A stretch of 64,000 nucleotides of DNA. Source: Siphlonurus alternatus. Its lineage: Eukaryota; Arthropoda; Insecta; Ephemeroptera; Siphlonuridae. The position numbers and the translations under genes were made by a program. The notes below the pieces were generated by a model that saw only the letters and a list, made by a program, of their open reading frames with translations, did no database searches and was not told where the DNA came from. This document shows positions 27,743 through 42,265 of this stretch, one piece after another. The DNA lies in the NCBI GenBank assembly GCA_949825025.1, contig OX463778.1:20676196-20740195 (forward strand), read 5' to 3'. Each line of letters starts with the position of its first letter. Positions within the stretch are counted from its first letter, which is position 1.

Positions 27743-30357
27743 AAGATGAACAGCAATCCAAAGAAATCAAGTTCTCCATGCCTTCATAAGTGTGTGACAA
27801 TGCCAACAACGTGGTGTCCGAGCTGTGATGAATTGACAATATTTTGGAATACCTGAACTTTTTCAACTATGCAAATTCATTTATCCACCTATTTTTTTAA
27901 ATTTGAAGCTCCAGTGTGCTCTTTGGTAACATTCAGACTGTCCCGAGGTGTACTTAACAAAATTGTAATTAATCGAGTCGTACATTTATTGGCAAGGTAA
28001 TTATCCAGTGTACTTAACACAAGGTAGTTTCACGGTGTAGAGTAGAGTTAACTGCCTGATGAGACTCACGATACATTCGTATTCACTGTACACAAATTTA
28101 CGGTTGGTAAAGTAACAACATTTGTTTGTATTTTTTTACTATAGAACATCCTCAATAATACTGGCTAATAAAAAATATTATGTATGCTATTTCATATTTT
28201 TATAGGCTAGTTTATCCAAGGCTGTAACTCAGTAAGTCATATTTTTATGTCACATTAAGTAATATAACATCATCTTGAAACAACTTTTTATTGTTCATGT
28301 AAAATATTACCTCCTAACTTTTTTTCACTTTAAATTTATAGTAGAGTTTTATAAGTGTTTAATTTAATTGTTTTGTATAAATTAAAAGTGAATTATATTT
28401 ACTGTCACTTGGTATAGTTTGAAACTTAACGAGCATTCATGATTTGTTTCAAACAGTAAGTTTGCAATTTTAAAATTTATTGTTACAGACCATACATATC
28501 TCGGAAAAAAATTAAGTTTAAATTTAATTCAGACTTTAAATACTTCTTAACTTATGATTAGATTAAGAGCAAGCAGGAAAAAAATAAATATAATCCGATG
28601 GCCCCTAAATAAATGTACACTTATTACATTATAACTATTGCTTAATTTTTTTCAAATTTCAAAATAAAAGTGAACCATTCTCAAGTTAAAACTTTTAGCT
28701 TTTAATTTCCGCACTTAAAATAATTCTATATATTTTTTTAGAATACGTAGCATAATTTTAAGTGATTTTTTTTATTTTTTATTTATTTATTATAATATTT
28801 CCCTCATGAATACATAAAAAACAAGTCAGAGGCAGGAGACACCAAACAGTCCAAACAGAACCTAACAGATATTGTCAACATAAGTGATTTTTGGTAATCC
28901 TTTAAGGTTTAATATCAGTGATAAGAAAAAAAAAAGTTTAGTAGATGGTACACCAGTTTTAAAATGGTGATATCATGCAATTTATATTCATGATAATATA
29001 TTAGACCAAAATTGGTAAAATTTTCAATATTTTCAGCATTGTTTTAAATGAAGACTGTTGTGACTTTTAGGCAAATCAGTATCCTTTTCACAGTAAAAAA
29101 TTAATTACTTAAAATTTACACCGATTTTTTTTATATCAGAAATAAAATTTATTTTGATCTTTATTATATGAGACTAAAAATAATTTTCATCGGAAAATAA
29201 TGAGTAATGGCCACCACTGTGACATTAATCCTTAATTAACAAAACATAAACAAAAGCTGCGGTGATCGTGACCCTCTGAGTGTCCAGTAGGCACCTTGCT
29301 GTGGTCCCCACGTGGTCATGTAAGCACAAAGACTGTTTAGTAAACAGTTCTTGATGTTAGCAAGGACTGCAACGTAAAGCCTTGATTAAATTAAATTATT
29401 TTCCCACAGCTCTCAAGGAAGTGAATAAAATATTTTTTAGCAAAATAAAAAATTTAATGAAAAATTAATGTGTATCTTAAAAATTTGTGCTGATTAACCT
29501 ATTTTTTTTTTTTAACTAAGTAAAATGTAATTGTATGTAAATGCATATAATTTTTGTTATGGTTCAGTTTCTCACAGTGCCACAATATTCAGTTACATGA
29601 AGTGGAGAAGTTTAAAAAATAAAAACACAAAGCCAAGTTGTGAATTAATTTATGCACTCTTTTGTTATAAAAAGAAAAAAAAAAACATTTGTACTTTCAT
29701 TTATACAATAAAAGTTCTATGAGATAATTTGTAACCTTAACAAAGAAACATTTCTGTGATAATTAGAAGTAATGATTTAGTTGAGAGTAAAAAAAATAGT
29801 ACGAAAAATGGAACAGTAATTAATTGAATTGTGTTTTAATAAATTTAATACCGTCAAATTATTATTAAATATCAATATTGCGTGTGGTTGTGCGAGTGTA
29901 AATTTTTTATGATATAATTGTTGAAGGTTAATACATGCTTCCGTTCACTTTCTGATCTGTTTTGATGAGTCGTAATAATAATAATTTTAGTATACTTTTC
30001 TCACGAGAAAGATTATCGATTTTATTGAAGCACATCATTTTAAATTGATTTGATTTTTTTTTATTATATTTATTGCATTTCTTCTTAAATAGGATGCTCA
30101 CAAGGTTATTATACGTAATAAAAAAATAGTTATATAGGATGATCAGTATATTATATTATGATCTATTTTAATATGTTTGACACCAATGTCATGCACGTCT
30201 GTATGTAATTGTGGGTAATGAATCAAGTTATAGATTTGTTTGCAATAATTGTAGCTTGTTGTGTGTAATTATTATTAAGTTTATCTATATTACAGCTATA
30301 TAGTATTTTTTATTGCATAGTAGCAAGTTAAAACGATTTGTAATAGATATAAACTGA

Positions 30358-30579
<222 letters not shown>

Positions 30580-31534
30580 GTCATTATGAAAATTAAATTG
30601 CTATAGGCTGTTCAAATATCAATAATTAAGTACATATAATATTTTATGTGTGGTTAACAGACCTTAGATAGACTTGGTAAAGAAATAATTTCTTTTTGTA
30701 AAGTTTACCATATGTCAGATTATATGAGTTATAAAATTGCATTAATTTATATTTTAATTAATGTCATATCCCCATTTCATTAATATTAAACAGTATATGA
30801 TACAACATTGCACCTATACAATACCTTATACAATTGAAAATCACTTTATTAATAAATCAAATTTAATATTTTTGTTCATATTAAACACTACAAAAAATGC
30901 AATCTTTTATAAAAGTGAAAGAAGAAATTGAAAACATATATTTCAATCATTACCATTTCTACTATATTGATGTGTCATAATATAACGAAGGAATTGTTAC
31001 TGAAAGTGAGAGCATGACTAAAATACTTTGTACGTATAATGATGTTCTGATAAGGTGGGTGTCGTGTTGTGTAGCTTAGTACCATGACGGAATTATTGTG
31101 CACATAACACACAAAAGGTGTAGGAGCATCACCTATAGTTTGAGAAGATTCATGCAATGTTGCAGAATCACTCGACTTGGCTACGTTCCACAAATTCCAT
31201 GATCAAATATTTAAACACATAATACAAAATGTTATATTGCATCAATAAACTTTAATTTACAAAGTAAATCTAAGTTTAAATTTAATTTATTTGATCATAG
31301 AATTCTATATTTATTCTATATAGTTATACAGACCGCTCTATAATGTATAAAAATTCTTTAATGATAAATTTGAATAGAGGATTTTGAAGTTTGTATCGTT
31401 CTATATTTTTCATTTTTTTTTTTTTTTTTTTACGTATATGTAAAACACCCTTAAAAACCAAAAGTGTGACGTCAAAGTCAATCATATTATTGTAAGTGAC
31501 TGTGACATAATAAATTTCATTTAAATTTTGAGTC

Positions 31535-31924
31535 TTATGGTAGAGATAATGTCGATCAGTTGTTTTTTCAGACTCTATTTGAATAACATGAAAACCTTAG
31601 CAAATTAAAAAAATTCTGAAAAATTTTTGAGAGGCAGATATTTGTGCCTAAAAGTCATAGAAAAAAATTTCAAAATAATTCAATGAGCTGATTTTTTTTT
31701 AATTAATTAATTTAATTTTCAGCATAGGGCTTTCCCATGAAGAGACAAACTAAAAACTTAATTAAAAAAGTAAGCTCGTTAAATTGTTTTGAAACGTTTT
31801 CTATGGCTTTTAGGCACTAATATCTACCTCTAAGAAAATTAGAATTTTTCTGAATTTGCTAAGGTTTACATGTTGATTAAATGAAGCTAAAAAAACAGCT
31901 GATTAACGTTATCTCTACCTTAAA
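31535..31924. mobile_element. Diverged fold-back element, about 390 bp
   Basis: The left arm beginning ggtagagataatgtcgatca and the right arm ending gattaacgttatctctacc are imperfect reverse complements over about 165 bp. Shared blocks include aaccttagcaaatt and gtgcctaaaag. The many mismatches indicate an old insertion. No coding capacity. Confidence 0.7.
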
Positions 31925-32939
31925 ATATTTTTTTTTTCTGATATTATATTACCTCTTTTTTTTTAAAAATAATTATTAAATAAATTATTTAAAGGGAGTC
32001 AACACCACATGATGATAGATCACCCACACCCACCTAGATGGAGGATTGTGATTGGCTAACGGTCCTCACCTGGTACCATCGTTATGTAATCTTTCAGCAG
32101 GTTGTGACTTGCCCCAGTAACCCAGCCAGCATCATCATTCTAGAGCGTTCACTTTCATTGTTAAAAAAAAAAAAAACTCCACTCCCCTCCTCTCCTCCTT
32201 AAGGTCACAAATTATTATAACCTTTGTTGAAGATCTGTATTTCAAATAGAGCAGAAATTATTATAACAATTACATTATTTACAGTAGAAAACAAGTACAC
32301 GTTTTAATAATATTTATTATAAATGATGTAAGTACACAGATAACATTCAGTATTTTAATTTATTTTATAAATTTTAAGATAAATTTTTTAGATATAAATG
32401 GTAACATTTTATTATAAAAAATTTGATATATTTATTATGATAAATGAATTCATTGTAAAAATAAAATGCTTTTGTTTTAAAAAAAAATGTAAAGGAATAA
32501 AATGTGGATATTATCTTGTCAAAATAAATAAAATGTTGAAATAAAATGCATTTGTATATAGTACATGACTAAATTTATAAGTGATGATAAATGTTTGGAT
32601 GAAATTTAAAATATTTCCCACCAATTTAATGATGATATTTAGAGCAATCAACAAACAATAACAATACCTATCAACTTTTGACATTTTAATTAAAGTAAAA
32701 GTTTAATTATAAAATATATACTTTAATTATTACAAAATGTATTGTGTTCTTCACATTAACATTATTAACTATTATTACTTAAATTTGCCAGATTAAACTT
32801 AAATGCTAATAACATAGCTTATTATCAAAAAGTATCTAAATTTCATGGATAATTTTTAATGTGAATATTATTAAAATAATTACAATAAATTCTTATACAA
32901 AAAATAGATAAGTACTTATTACAAAATTTATACACTATT

Positions 32940-33200
32940 ACATGGTTGAAAGTGCGGCGATTCAAACGTACATTTTGCCGGTTGATTTGCCTGCAGTGGC
33001 CGGTTGTTTACTCTCCAGTCTCGATTTTCTTTCTCTCTGATGGACCAAAGAGGCTGCCCACGCGAAAGATGGGCGTGTCCACAGATGAGTGTCTCGAGTA
33101 TTCTTGACGTCACTTCAACCGCCTGTCCATCGCAAACTGCTAATTTGGGTACCTCGAGATTGGCAGCAGAAAAGAGATTATCTTGCTTGTGTTGACTTGT
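32940..33200. other. G+C-rich island, unassigned
   Basis: About 260 bp of balanced base composition in A+T-rich surroundings, with TGACGTCA (a CRE) at 33107-33114 and no splice-bounded coding frame. Short frames are open on both strands. Possibly an enhancer or exon. Confidence 0.25.
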
Positions 33201-33769
33201 TGTAAGAGTAAATATAAAACATGACTGCCTGCCATCTTTTTAATTTGTATATCTTCAATGATAAATCTTTGTCTATTGACTAACAGTTTTTTTTTTTTTT
33301 TTTAAAAATAGAGGATTGAACCGTCATCATTCTAACAGTAATATATTAATTTCATTATCTGCAATACACTTTTAATAACAATTTATTATTAACATTGTCA
33401 TTAATAATGTTAACAACATTCATTAAAGATTATTTTCAGGTAAGAATTAAACTGATAAGTATAATTCTTTTAAGTCAATAGTGGCTTATACACTTAATTT
33501 TGATCAAAGCTCCTAAATATAGACATTGCTTTTGATGACAAATAAATCACTTTTTACAGTAGTTCTTCGTACAATATGTATTATATTTTTTAAATATTTT
33601 TTAAAAGTTATGTTATGAGGTAATTTTATGCTAATTATTATATTCTCTTGATCTAAAATTAAAAACATGTACTTAAAAGTACAAATCACATACTTTTTTA
33701 TCAGAATTTTATCAATAACAATTAATGGATAAATTTTAACCAGTATAAAGTATTATAGATCTAAAAGTG

Positions 33770-34141
33770 TAGATTCGACTGCGCGTGGCGGCCATCTTGT
33801 AAATTTTATACAGACCGACATAGACATGCGAAAGTCTGCTGACTGCTGAGACAGGTGCTATCTAGTTTACAGGTAATTTAAGATTTGTTATACTGTATGT
33901 CACACAAATTTTCTCATCTATAACTTTAATTCACATAATATTGAGATCTACCATCTACACTGTGAGGTTTAGAGGCGGAACTAACAAGTACCATCACGTT
34001 CTTCATTGCATAATCAGCACCCCCTGCTGGCAGTGTGTCCGCACCCCTGTGGTTCAAGCGTGCATGCTCGTTATCTCATGGTGCACTTTCTATTTGTGTC
34101 TCAAAATGTCAGCACAAGACCTTAAAGTAATCCAAGGGTAG
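33770..34141. other. G+C-richer island, possible promoter or regulatory DNA
   Basis: GCGCGTGGCGGCCATCTTG near 33781 contains a YY1-like GCCATCTTG. A donor-like acag|gtaatt follows near 33870. At 34018-34034 agcaccccctgctggcagtg resembles a CTCF core (CCCCTGSTGGC). No gene can be assigned; insulator or promoter roles are inference. Confidence 0.25.
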
Positions 34142-34699
34142 ATCTAATTACATTTGTAGGTGAAGTAAGTGAATGAGTTAAGTAATATCACACATCCCAC
34201 TGAGAATTACAAAATATCATTAAAAAAAAGACCTTTTTAGTATATGATTGTAATATTATGGCAAAGATCATATCATACTTAATGTTATTTCCGCAAAAAA
34301 ACTTTCAATATTCTTTTCAATTTAAAATATGAAATTATTTAAGAAAATGAAAATTTATACTGACATAATTCAGATTCAAAGATAATTTAAAAAAAAAAAA
34401 AAAATCTTTTAGATTAAATTCCTATACAGATAAACCGGTATTATACTAAAAGCCAATAAAATAAAATTAGTTACACCTATAAATAATAAAATCCTCTTAT
34501 CTTTAAATTCCATTTAGCTATGGTTAATAGCAATTTTTTTTAAACTAACAGTATTAAGTAAGCACAAAAGTTATATATATTTAATTCAATATTAGGAAAC
34601 ACACCGTAAAAATATTACAATTTAAAAGATCTAAAATGATTTCATAAGAAGTACTATATATCATTGTTAAATATAATTAATTATAATGTTATTTATTAG

Positions 34700-34942
34700 G
34701 TACAAGTTTGCTCCACAATGTTCGGCCGTTTGCATCACGAGGGCTTGCAGTTACCTGCCGTGAGAGTCGAGTCTGCTCCCGTGAGTCAGGTCCGTCGTGG
34801 GAGACCCGCAGTGACAGTAGAACCTCCGGTATCGTGGGAGGAGGCCTGCAGATCAGCGTGTCACGGTCGATGCGGGGAAACCCATCGAGTGTCAATCCTA
34901 ATTTTAAATTGGGAATATCGTGATCAATGTTGTTCAATGTAG
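34700..34942 (+). other. G+C-rich island, possible isolated exon
   Basis: A sharp rise in G+C follows an acceptor-like tatttattag. Three frames are open across it: two on the plus strand and one on the minus strand. One plus frame from 34718 ends EEACRSACHGRCGE, then about 20 residues and a stop at 34940-34942. Because several frames are open, the coding one cannot be chosen. No family recognised. Confidence 0.3.
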
Positions 34943-35978
34943 ATTTTATATATATAAAAAAAGGCTGGGATGGAGGAGGAATATAGTATGATAAAAGGTA
35001 AAATAATTTTCATTTTTTAATACTTTATATATTTATATACCTTTAATTGGATCATGATTTATTACTTTCTTTATTTCACATTATCTTATTGATTGCAGAT
35101 ACTCAAAGAATTTAGTATTAAAGTAGCTTAATTGAAAACAAGGAATTAGTTTTATTTGGAGTTAATAGTATTCATTAATTTTGTGTCTATATCGATTAAA
35201 AAAAAATGGAGAAAAAGAGTGAAAGTGGAGAGTGGTTTGTTTGCACCGGTTGCATTCTATACAAAATTATACAAAAACACACACGGGTAATAATGTATAT
35301 ACATATAAAATTTTATTTATCACTTTTAGAAGTTGAAAACCGTTTAATTAAAAAAAAAAACGTTATGTGGGGCCAGGGTCGTATAAGCAACCCTGATGCG
35401 GAGCAACATATATATATTGGCCTACAAGTTCCTGTCTATTTATCTCTCTTTTACTCCCTTTTTTCATAAGTCAGTTATTTTCAATGCTTATTGAATACGA
35501 GAAAAATTTAATATTTTTTAAAACTAGTCTGGCTCATTATGTTAAACGGCCCAAATATTACAAACACTCCACCGATTGCATCGTCAAGCATCCAGTCGGT
35601 ATAATAATATAATTTCAAGTATAATCGGATATATTTTTTAAATATATGTTCACTAAATAGAGTCCGTGTTTCATAAGACCATAAACAAGCTTAATAAGTT
35701 AGATGATAAATAAGCATTGCCATAGAAAAGGTATAATATTTCAGTGAAATATTATAATGTTCGTTTGTTGCCCGCTTCCGAGTTGTGCATGTTCACGTCA
35801 CGGCGGACAAATGGTAGCAGCGGGTTAACAACGTTCCGCTCTCTCATCAACTCATCAGTATAGTCATCTTATACGTTATGGTACCTTAACTACCTTTATT
35901 TTAAGTTAATTACATGGAGAAAAGTCAGAAAAGGCTTAAAGTAATCTTGAAAAGTGCCTTCTCAGAGCATATTATCCC

Positions 35979-36270
35979 CCTAGTTGAAAAATTATGTCTT
36001 CAAATCATCCTCTACACATCTAAATCTAATCTTATAACGTCTTTTACCTTAAAAACACATCTTATTTCTTCCTTGATCAAAGTGAGGATGAAACGGAAAC
36101 AATATTTTTAACATTTTATGCTATCGGAAACACGTCTTTTTCCCTCTTTTTCCTCTAAAATGGTGCAAAATAGGAGGGAATTAGACGAGGAGAGAGCTTA
36201 ATAGCGAATAAGAGTTGAAATTTATTTCAACTTTGGCCTTATCAATGTAAATCATGTCACTATAGTTTAA
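35979..36270 (+). repeat. Dispersed repeat, family C copy 2
   Basis: It matches 23318-23610 in order: gttgaaaaattatgtcttca, catcctctacaca, ttttaccttaaaaac, caaagtgaggatgaaac and aaatcatgtcac. The open frame through it is not supported as a gene. Confidence 0.6.
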
Positions 36271-39200
36271 TTATTCTTGACTCTTTTTTGCAGTTCTCTC
36301 TAACAATTGTAAATTGTACACAGAAAAGTGTCATAGGGTTAATTTGTATCTTCTATATTATATTATACAATATATTATTAAAATTTCAATATTATTTAAA
36401 AAAAAAATATCTTTGAATACAATGCTTGGTTATAGGACAAATGTATTATATAAGGGCGAAGGTGAATCCTTATATTCTGTTCATTATAAACAAAGTGTCA
36501 CAATTATTTTTTATATGAACTTTCAATCGCAAATTATGTTAACCTTTCCATTATTTAAATTGTTATTAAACAAATTATGATGTAACTCATAAATCACATG
36601 AATAATTTACAAACGTTAAAGAATTATACCATCCAATTAAAAGACAGTTACTCATATAAAAAGTTACGAAATTACTCTAACTTAATTCTAGACTTTGAGA
36701 TGAAACAGTTTTTTTGCCGGTCTTCTTTCACCATGTTGATCAAGGACCTGCGGCTGGCGTTTCTTTCTCAACTACGTACACATCGCCCACAGCGCTGACT
36801 TGCGATCAAATCACTGCCCGCGACTGATGCTTTTTAATTGCCCGTCTCAAATATCCAGGGTAACATTGCGTCCAAGGACTACAAGAAGAGATCTTACTGT
36901 TGGGCACGAAAGCCACGTACAAATAAAAAGCTGTTTTTTCAGTGTCTCAATGCCGAAGACCCCTTTTTTTCTATACTTAAAAACTGAATTTTAATTGGAA
37001 CGTTACCCAACAATCGCTGTGTGCTATAATGAGGACTATATTAGGTTAATGAGAGAATTACCATATTTTCTATTGATGTCATGTATGATAATAATCAGCT
37101 TAGAAAATTGCATTCCATCTTCTGTCTTTTTGGAATATTTGCATAATGTTATAATTTTACAAAAAAAAAAAAAAAAACAAAAAAAAAAACATCGATCCAA
37201 AAGTTGTCATGTTTATTCATTATTCATATTTTTAATATACACCTCTAATGATTCTTTTAATGAACATATCTTCCTCGAAATTCATTGAATATATATGCAA
37301 AAAAAAAATTGTTAACTAAATCATTTAGGATCAAAGTTTGGCTCTGTTTCAAGCAACGGACAAAAAAAAATATTTGTTGTAATAATAAGTAAAATTGTAA
37401 TGTCATCCGTAACAGAATGATTTGTAATTTTTAGGATTTAATTACGCGTAAAATATTTTATTATAAGGTTCAACTTGTATAACTGAATAAATAAATTGCT
37501 ACCTATCATTGGTACATTAATAAATAATGATTATAATACAGGTACGTAATATATTTTACATGTAATTCTAAAGATAATTTTTACACACATACCAAATATG
37601 GTATAACATACAATTTAGGTGTTCTCTATAAATATTTAAAAATTTTGCATATATTTTGTTTCGTATGGGTACTTTACGATATAATATTATCATGTATTGT
37701 ATAATACAATTTTATATGTTATGAAAAAACTGTTTCCGCTGAGTCATTTTATAAAATCTTATAATCTATTCTGAGAAACATGAAATTTATCATTTAAGAA
37801 AAAAAAGTGTCACCAAATACGTGTTAATTAAGTTATATAGCACCCACAAGCAACAGCACATTACTTTTATGTTTTTTTCTTTTTAAATCACTTGAAGTTG
37901 TAAGCACTTTAAATTCCACAGTATGTAATTCTTACCTCTGTCATTTTTTTAGGCTACTTTTTTTTTATGTAAGAACAGAATAAATAATTTACTATATCAT
38001 CGTTCATTATTACCTTGGCATTTAACTATTATACAAAGTTCATAATTTGATATCGATTAAAACGTTCCCACGTTATGCATAATAATGTAGGACAAATGTG
38101 CAATATATGTTATATAGATTAAAAAATACATAATATACCATACGTCACCACAGTCTTTTTTTTTTTTTTTTTTTACAAACTATATTAATATAGAAGAGAA
38201 ATGTAGAACTGGTTCCAAACCCGCAACCTACAAGGCATATAGTTATACAAAGCAGCAAATGAATATTATATTGTGAATACAAATTATTCTCTTTTCTATA
38301 TAAATTTTAATTAGGGACAATACATAAACAGACCATTACAGCAAAGGTTTCCACGTTTCCCTTTGCTAAAAATAGCGAGAGTAAAAGATATGGCTTAACA
38401 GAAAATAATTAATATCTCTGCAGTTATTTCTTGGTAATCTTAATTATTACAAAAAGTAAAAAGTATACACTTGATTTTTTTTTCACGTCATTTTAATAGA
38501 AAAAAAGCACTAGGAGTTAAATTTAATAATTGATTTTTTTCCGAGGGTGAATAAATTAGTTTCCAATTTTTATAAAAAATCATTTAAAAAAAAAAAAAAC
38601 ATGTAAAATATTTTTGTTACATCCATTTGTATTTTTTATTCAATACATACAAATAAATCTAACCATTAAGTAAGAAAACAAAGAACATTATGCCTTCATA
38701 ACGATGTGGCTAGGCGTTAAATACTTTTGACACGCTGTATAGGTTCAGAATCCTTGGCGCACGACTAAAACATAATCAATAAAAAAAGGAAAGAAACAAA
38801 GAAACAAAAAACGATCCCGCTTGACTTCAGGAGAAAGTTTATTTCTTTTAACTTTGATGCACTTCACAAACCAACCAGAAAATTTCAATTGATTTTCAAT
38901 GTCACTTTTTGTATATATGACTCTGACCATGATTCTACAAAGTCTCATCAGTGTATATAATTTTTAATTTTTTAATTCACACTTATATGATTTATTACAC
39001 TTAACAACATCCATATGCATACAAAAAGATGAGAAGCTATATAATTGATCTATTCATACAAGGTCATTAGAATAATAATTGAGCTTCGTTTTATAATGCA
39101 GATATGTCTCATGCAGAGATTGTCTTTAATTGCATTGTATTCTGTAAAGAAAAGTCAAGTAATAAAATACATTACTTTCATTATGTATGTAGATGTGAAC

Positions 39201-40299
39201 TTACTGTGTACTTGTTATTAAAAATAATATCTTGCAGTAGAAAATTCAATAATTATGCACTAAATCAAGCAGTATAACAAAGGCAATAAACCTGTCAATT
39301 GTAAGTATATGGAATATTTTAAAAGTAGCTGCAGTGATCATTTTTAATTGTCTAGAATTGTATTATTTCAACTGACAGGCTACATGCAATTTAAAAGTAA
39401 ATTAGAATAATTATATTAATTATCATCATCGACGATTGAACATCATAGTTCATAGTGCAAGCATTCCCTTTATAAAAATGTATTCTTAATCAAATATGCA
39501 TGATTTTTATTATGACATTTTATATTATTTTGATTTGTTTATCATGAAATTACCACCTGTAATAAACAAATATAATTTGAAAAAATTTACTAATTGCATT
39601 ACAAATTATTTTTAATTTGATTTGATTTGTTTATTACATACAGTACACAGAAATTCAAGTTTTTAGATACATTATACAATTATTAAATTATAAGACATGA
39701 TATAAATTCCTTAAATTTCTGCTCTTAAGTGGTGTCTTACGTAGCTGTTGACAAGTTTATGCTTCCAATTAATGTTACTGTAATTTGGTTTATGTTTATT
39801 ATGGCATTTTTTTTTATCTTTTGCGCAAATTTGTGTATATAAGAAGAAGATTGAACCATAACTAAAAGGTGTAGCGTGTTAATTTAAATCAAGGTTTCAT
39901 CGCATCAAACCTTTCTTTATTATTTCAATTTAATTTTAAATTAAAAAAATTGTGAATATAATTTTTTATTTGACTTTAGTACGTGAGTAAATTCAAATTA
40001 CAAATTATTATTTTTTAATAATTATATATCATAAACGTATAATTTAATATATACATATAAATATTATATATAATTGAAATAATAATTTTGATAAAAATAT
40101 AATAGGTATTGTCATATTATTTAGGACATGTCCTTGAGAATTAAAAAAAAAATATTTAGATGAATAAGTTTTATAAAACAATACTCTCTGTTTTAATTAT
40201 AATTACATGACCTTTCTAGAATAAAAAAAAGGAGTGTTAAAAATCTGCAAACTATATAGAGTATAAAATGTATGTCATCTGTTACCTAACTTCAATTAT

Positions 40300-40510
40300 C
40301 CCTCCCCCCTCCTCTCTTTCTATTACAGGTACAGAGCACCTGAGGTACAATGATGCAGTACTTCAAGTCATTGCAGCTCTCTCTCATTCATTGTCCCGTG
40401 TTTTCTCACGCGTGGAAGGGAGGGGGGGGGGCAACGTGGTGCATCACAAGCGCCTTCTCCATGGCAGACTTTAGACCCCCTCCCCTCCCATCACTCTCGC
40501 TCTCGATAAA
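40300..40510. other. Pyrimidine-rich/G+C-rich island about 1.7 kb upstream of gene 1
   Basis: A strong acceptor-like tract (cctctctttctattacag, ending 40328) is followed by balanced sequence, a run of ten G, and cccctcccctcccatcactc. The last part resembles the pyrimidine-rich stretch just upstream of the gene 1 TATA box. It may be a distal control element or an exon; undecided. Confidence 0.25.
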
Positions 40511-41390
40511 ATGTAATAATTCTTAATTTATAATACATATATAAGATATGGTACCTTTTTTTTATTATGATGATCATAAATAAAAATTATGTAAAGTTTT
40601 TTTCATTAATGTGATATAATACATTATAAATTTATTTAATTCACACGATCAAAATATTAATAAAATTTATAATGATTCTATTAAAAAAAAAATGCTTGAC
40701 CTATCCTCTTTCTTTTGTAGGTAAATAATATATTATGTTAGTTTGTTTATTTTTTTTTTATTAAGCTAGATTTACATACATGATAACAAAAAACACGTTC
40801 CGTAAACAAAATAATAATGAACATAAAGGAAGTTTGTAGAACAAGCTTGATATTAATTATATTTTGTTAATATTAATACAAGGCTTCCTGATTTTTTAAT
40901 TTCCTCCTTTCAATTTCTCACTCATATTAAATATAAAGAATAAATAATATTCATATGATTTACATGAAGTTTAAAAAGCTATTCTCATAAATTATTAGAA
41001 CATTTTAACGCATCGTAAGACAAGAAAGGTTTTGATTTAAGACGTTTATCAATGTCTTATTTTAGAGATAATAATATTCATTTGACCGGAAGCCGAAAAA
41101 TGTTTTCTTCAAGGTAATAATTAAGGATAAATTAGAAACAATTGTTCTGCGGTGTTAATGTTTATTGCACTTTCAAGGAGAAATAATATCCTCTAATTAG
41201 CATCTCTTTTAGTACTTATTTGTATTTTTTTTTTTTTTTTTTTTTTTAAACATTTAGCCAAACTGTCATGAAAATTTACCGAGAGTTGAAAAGACTAGAC
41301 AGACACTTTTAAATTTTAAAAATAGTTTGCGATATTATAACAACATTTCAAGACGCTGTACTATTAGTCTATCAATATAGTATTTATTAA

Positions 41391-41528
41391 TGGGTGGGAT
41401 TCACGAAGAGTTAAGGAGCGTTTTAGGGAGAGATATTTTAAGAAGCGTTTTTTTATACCAGGTAAGAAAAACGCTTCTTAAAATATCTCTCCCTAAAACG
41501 CTCCTTAACTCTTTGTGAAATACACCCA
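41391..41528. mobile_element. Fold-back MITE about 650 bp upstream of cuticle gene 1
   Basis: The 138-bp element is a near-perfect hairpin. The left end TGGGTGGGATTCACGAAGAG pairs with the right end CTCTTTGTGAAATACACCCA. The arms then run through AAGGAGCGTTTTAGGGAG and its complement to a short loop near 41460. A short open frame read across it on the minus strand is a by-product of the hairpin. Confidence 0.8.
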
Positions 41529-42167
41529 TATGTTTTGTGAAATTTTCAAATTTTACATGCAAGTAAAATTTATTTATATAGTATTTTAATTTTTCAATAA
41601 AACCTATCCAGATCACTTACGTTATTTTCAAATTTTTTAAAAATTATGAATGAATTTTTTAGAATGGAGCTGTGTAAAAATAAAATATATTTGAAATATT
41701 TATAAAAAATTATTTATAAAAATTTGATTATTTTTTATTTCAAAATTTTCTAATGTTTTTAATTCTTCACACTAAACTTATTCAAATTCAGCAATACAAC
41801 TGAAAAAAAAAAAAATGATACACAATTTGATCTAAATTGAACAGGAATTTTGATTATTATCTTCTTGTTATTATATTACAATGTAAAAAGAAATAGAAAA
41901 TTCTTATTAAAAATCTAATACATTGAAAATACAATAACAATATTGATAAATTACTACTTTCATATAACAATAACTATAATAATAATAAAATGACCAGTGC
42001 ATTATAAAAGGTACATGCAATCGTTTTTTTATTTTATTTTATTATGCTTGCGGGAGGAGTAGCGGGAAGAAGAATGCAAAGGCATCAGAAGCGTCCGCCC
42101 CTCCCCCTCCTCCTCCTAACAAAGCGCACTACTGCTTCACTCTCACTCACGAGGGCTGAGAGCCGAG

Positions 42168-42175
42168 TATATAAG
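42168..42175 (+). promoter_or_regulatory. TATA box of cuticle gene 1
   Basis: TATATAAG lies 98 nt before the ATG, in the context gtatataagacacggggg followed by catcttc. Gene 2 has nearly the same context, so this is a shared core promoter. Transcription probably starts near 42200 (atcacagt), leaving a 5' UTR of about 65 nt. Upstream, 42080-42160 is unusually G+C- and pyrimidine-rich (cccctccccctcctcctcc, then ctctcactcac) compared with the flanks. Confidence 0.8.
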
Positions 42176-42265
42176 ACACGGGGGCATCTTCCCAGACAAT
42201 CACAGTCACCGCTTGTCAGTGCAAGTGCATCAAACTAGTGCTCTGAGAAAATAGAAGAATTCAAC

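Larger units (their letters stand above)
34943..41390. other. A+T-rich intergenic stretch upstream of the cuticle cluster
   Basis: No supported gene. It contains dispersed repeat C, G+C-richer patches at 35760-35850 and 36715-36915 (the latter with a 21-codon frame, MLIKDLRLAF start), a run of A at 37161-37189, the retroposon-tail junction at 39615-39645 and the island at 40300. Confidence 0.6.

Noticed and set aside
34689..34937. Minus-strand 82-codon frame over the G+C island
   Set aside because: Two plus-strand frames are equally open in the same segment. Open frames here reflect the base composition and do not identify a strand.
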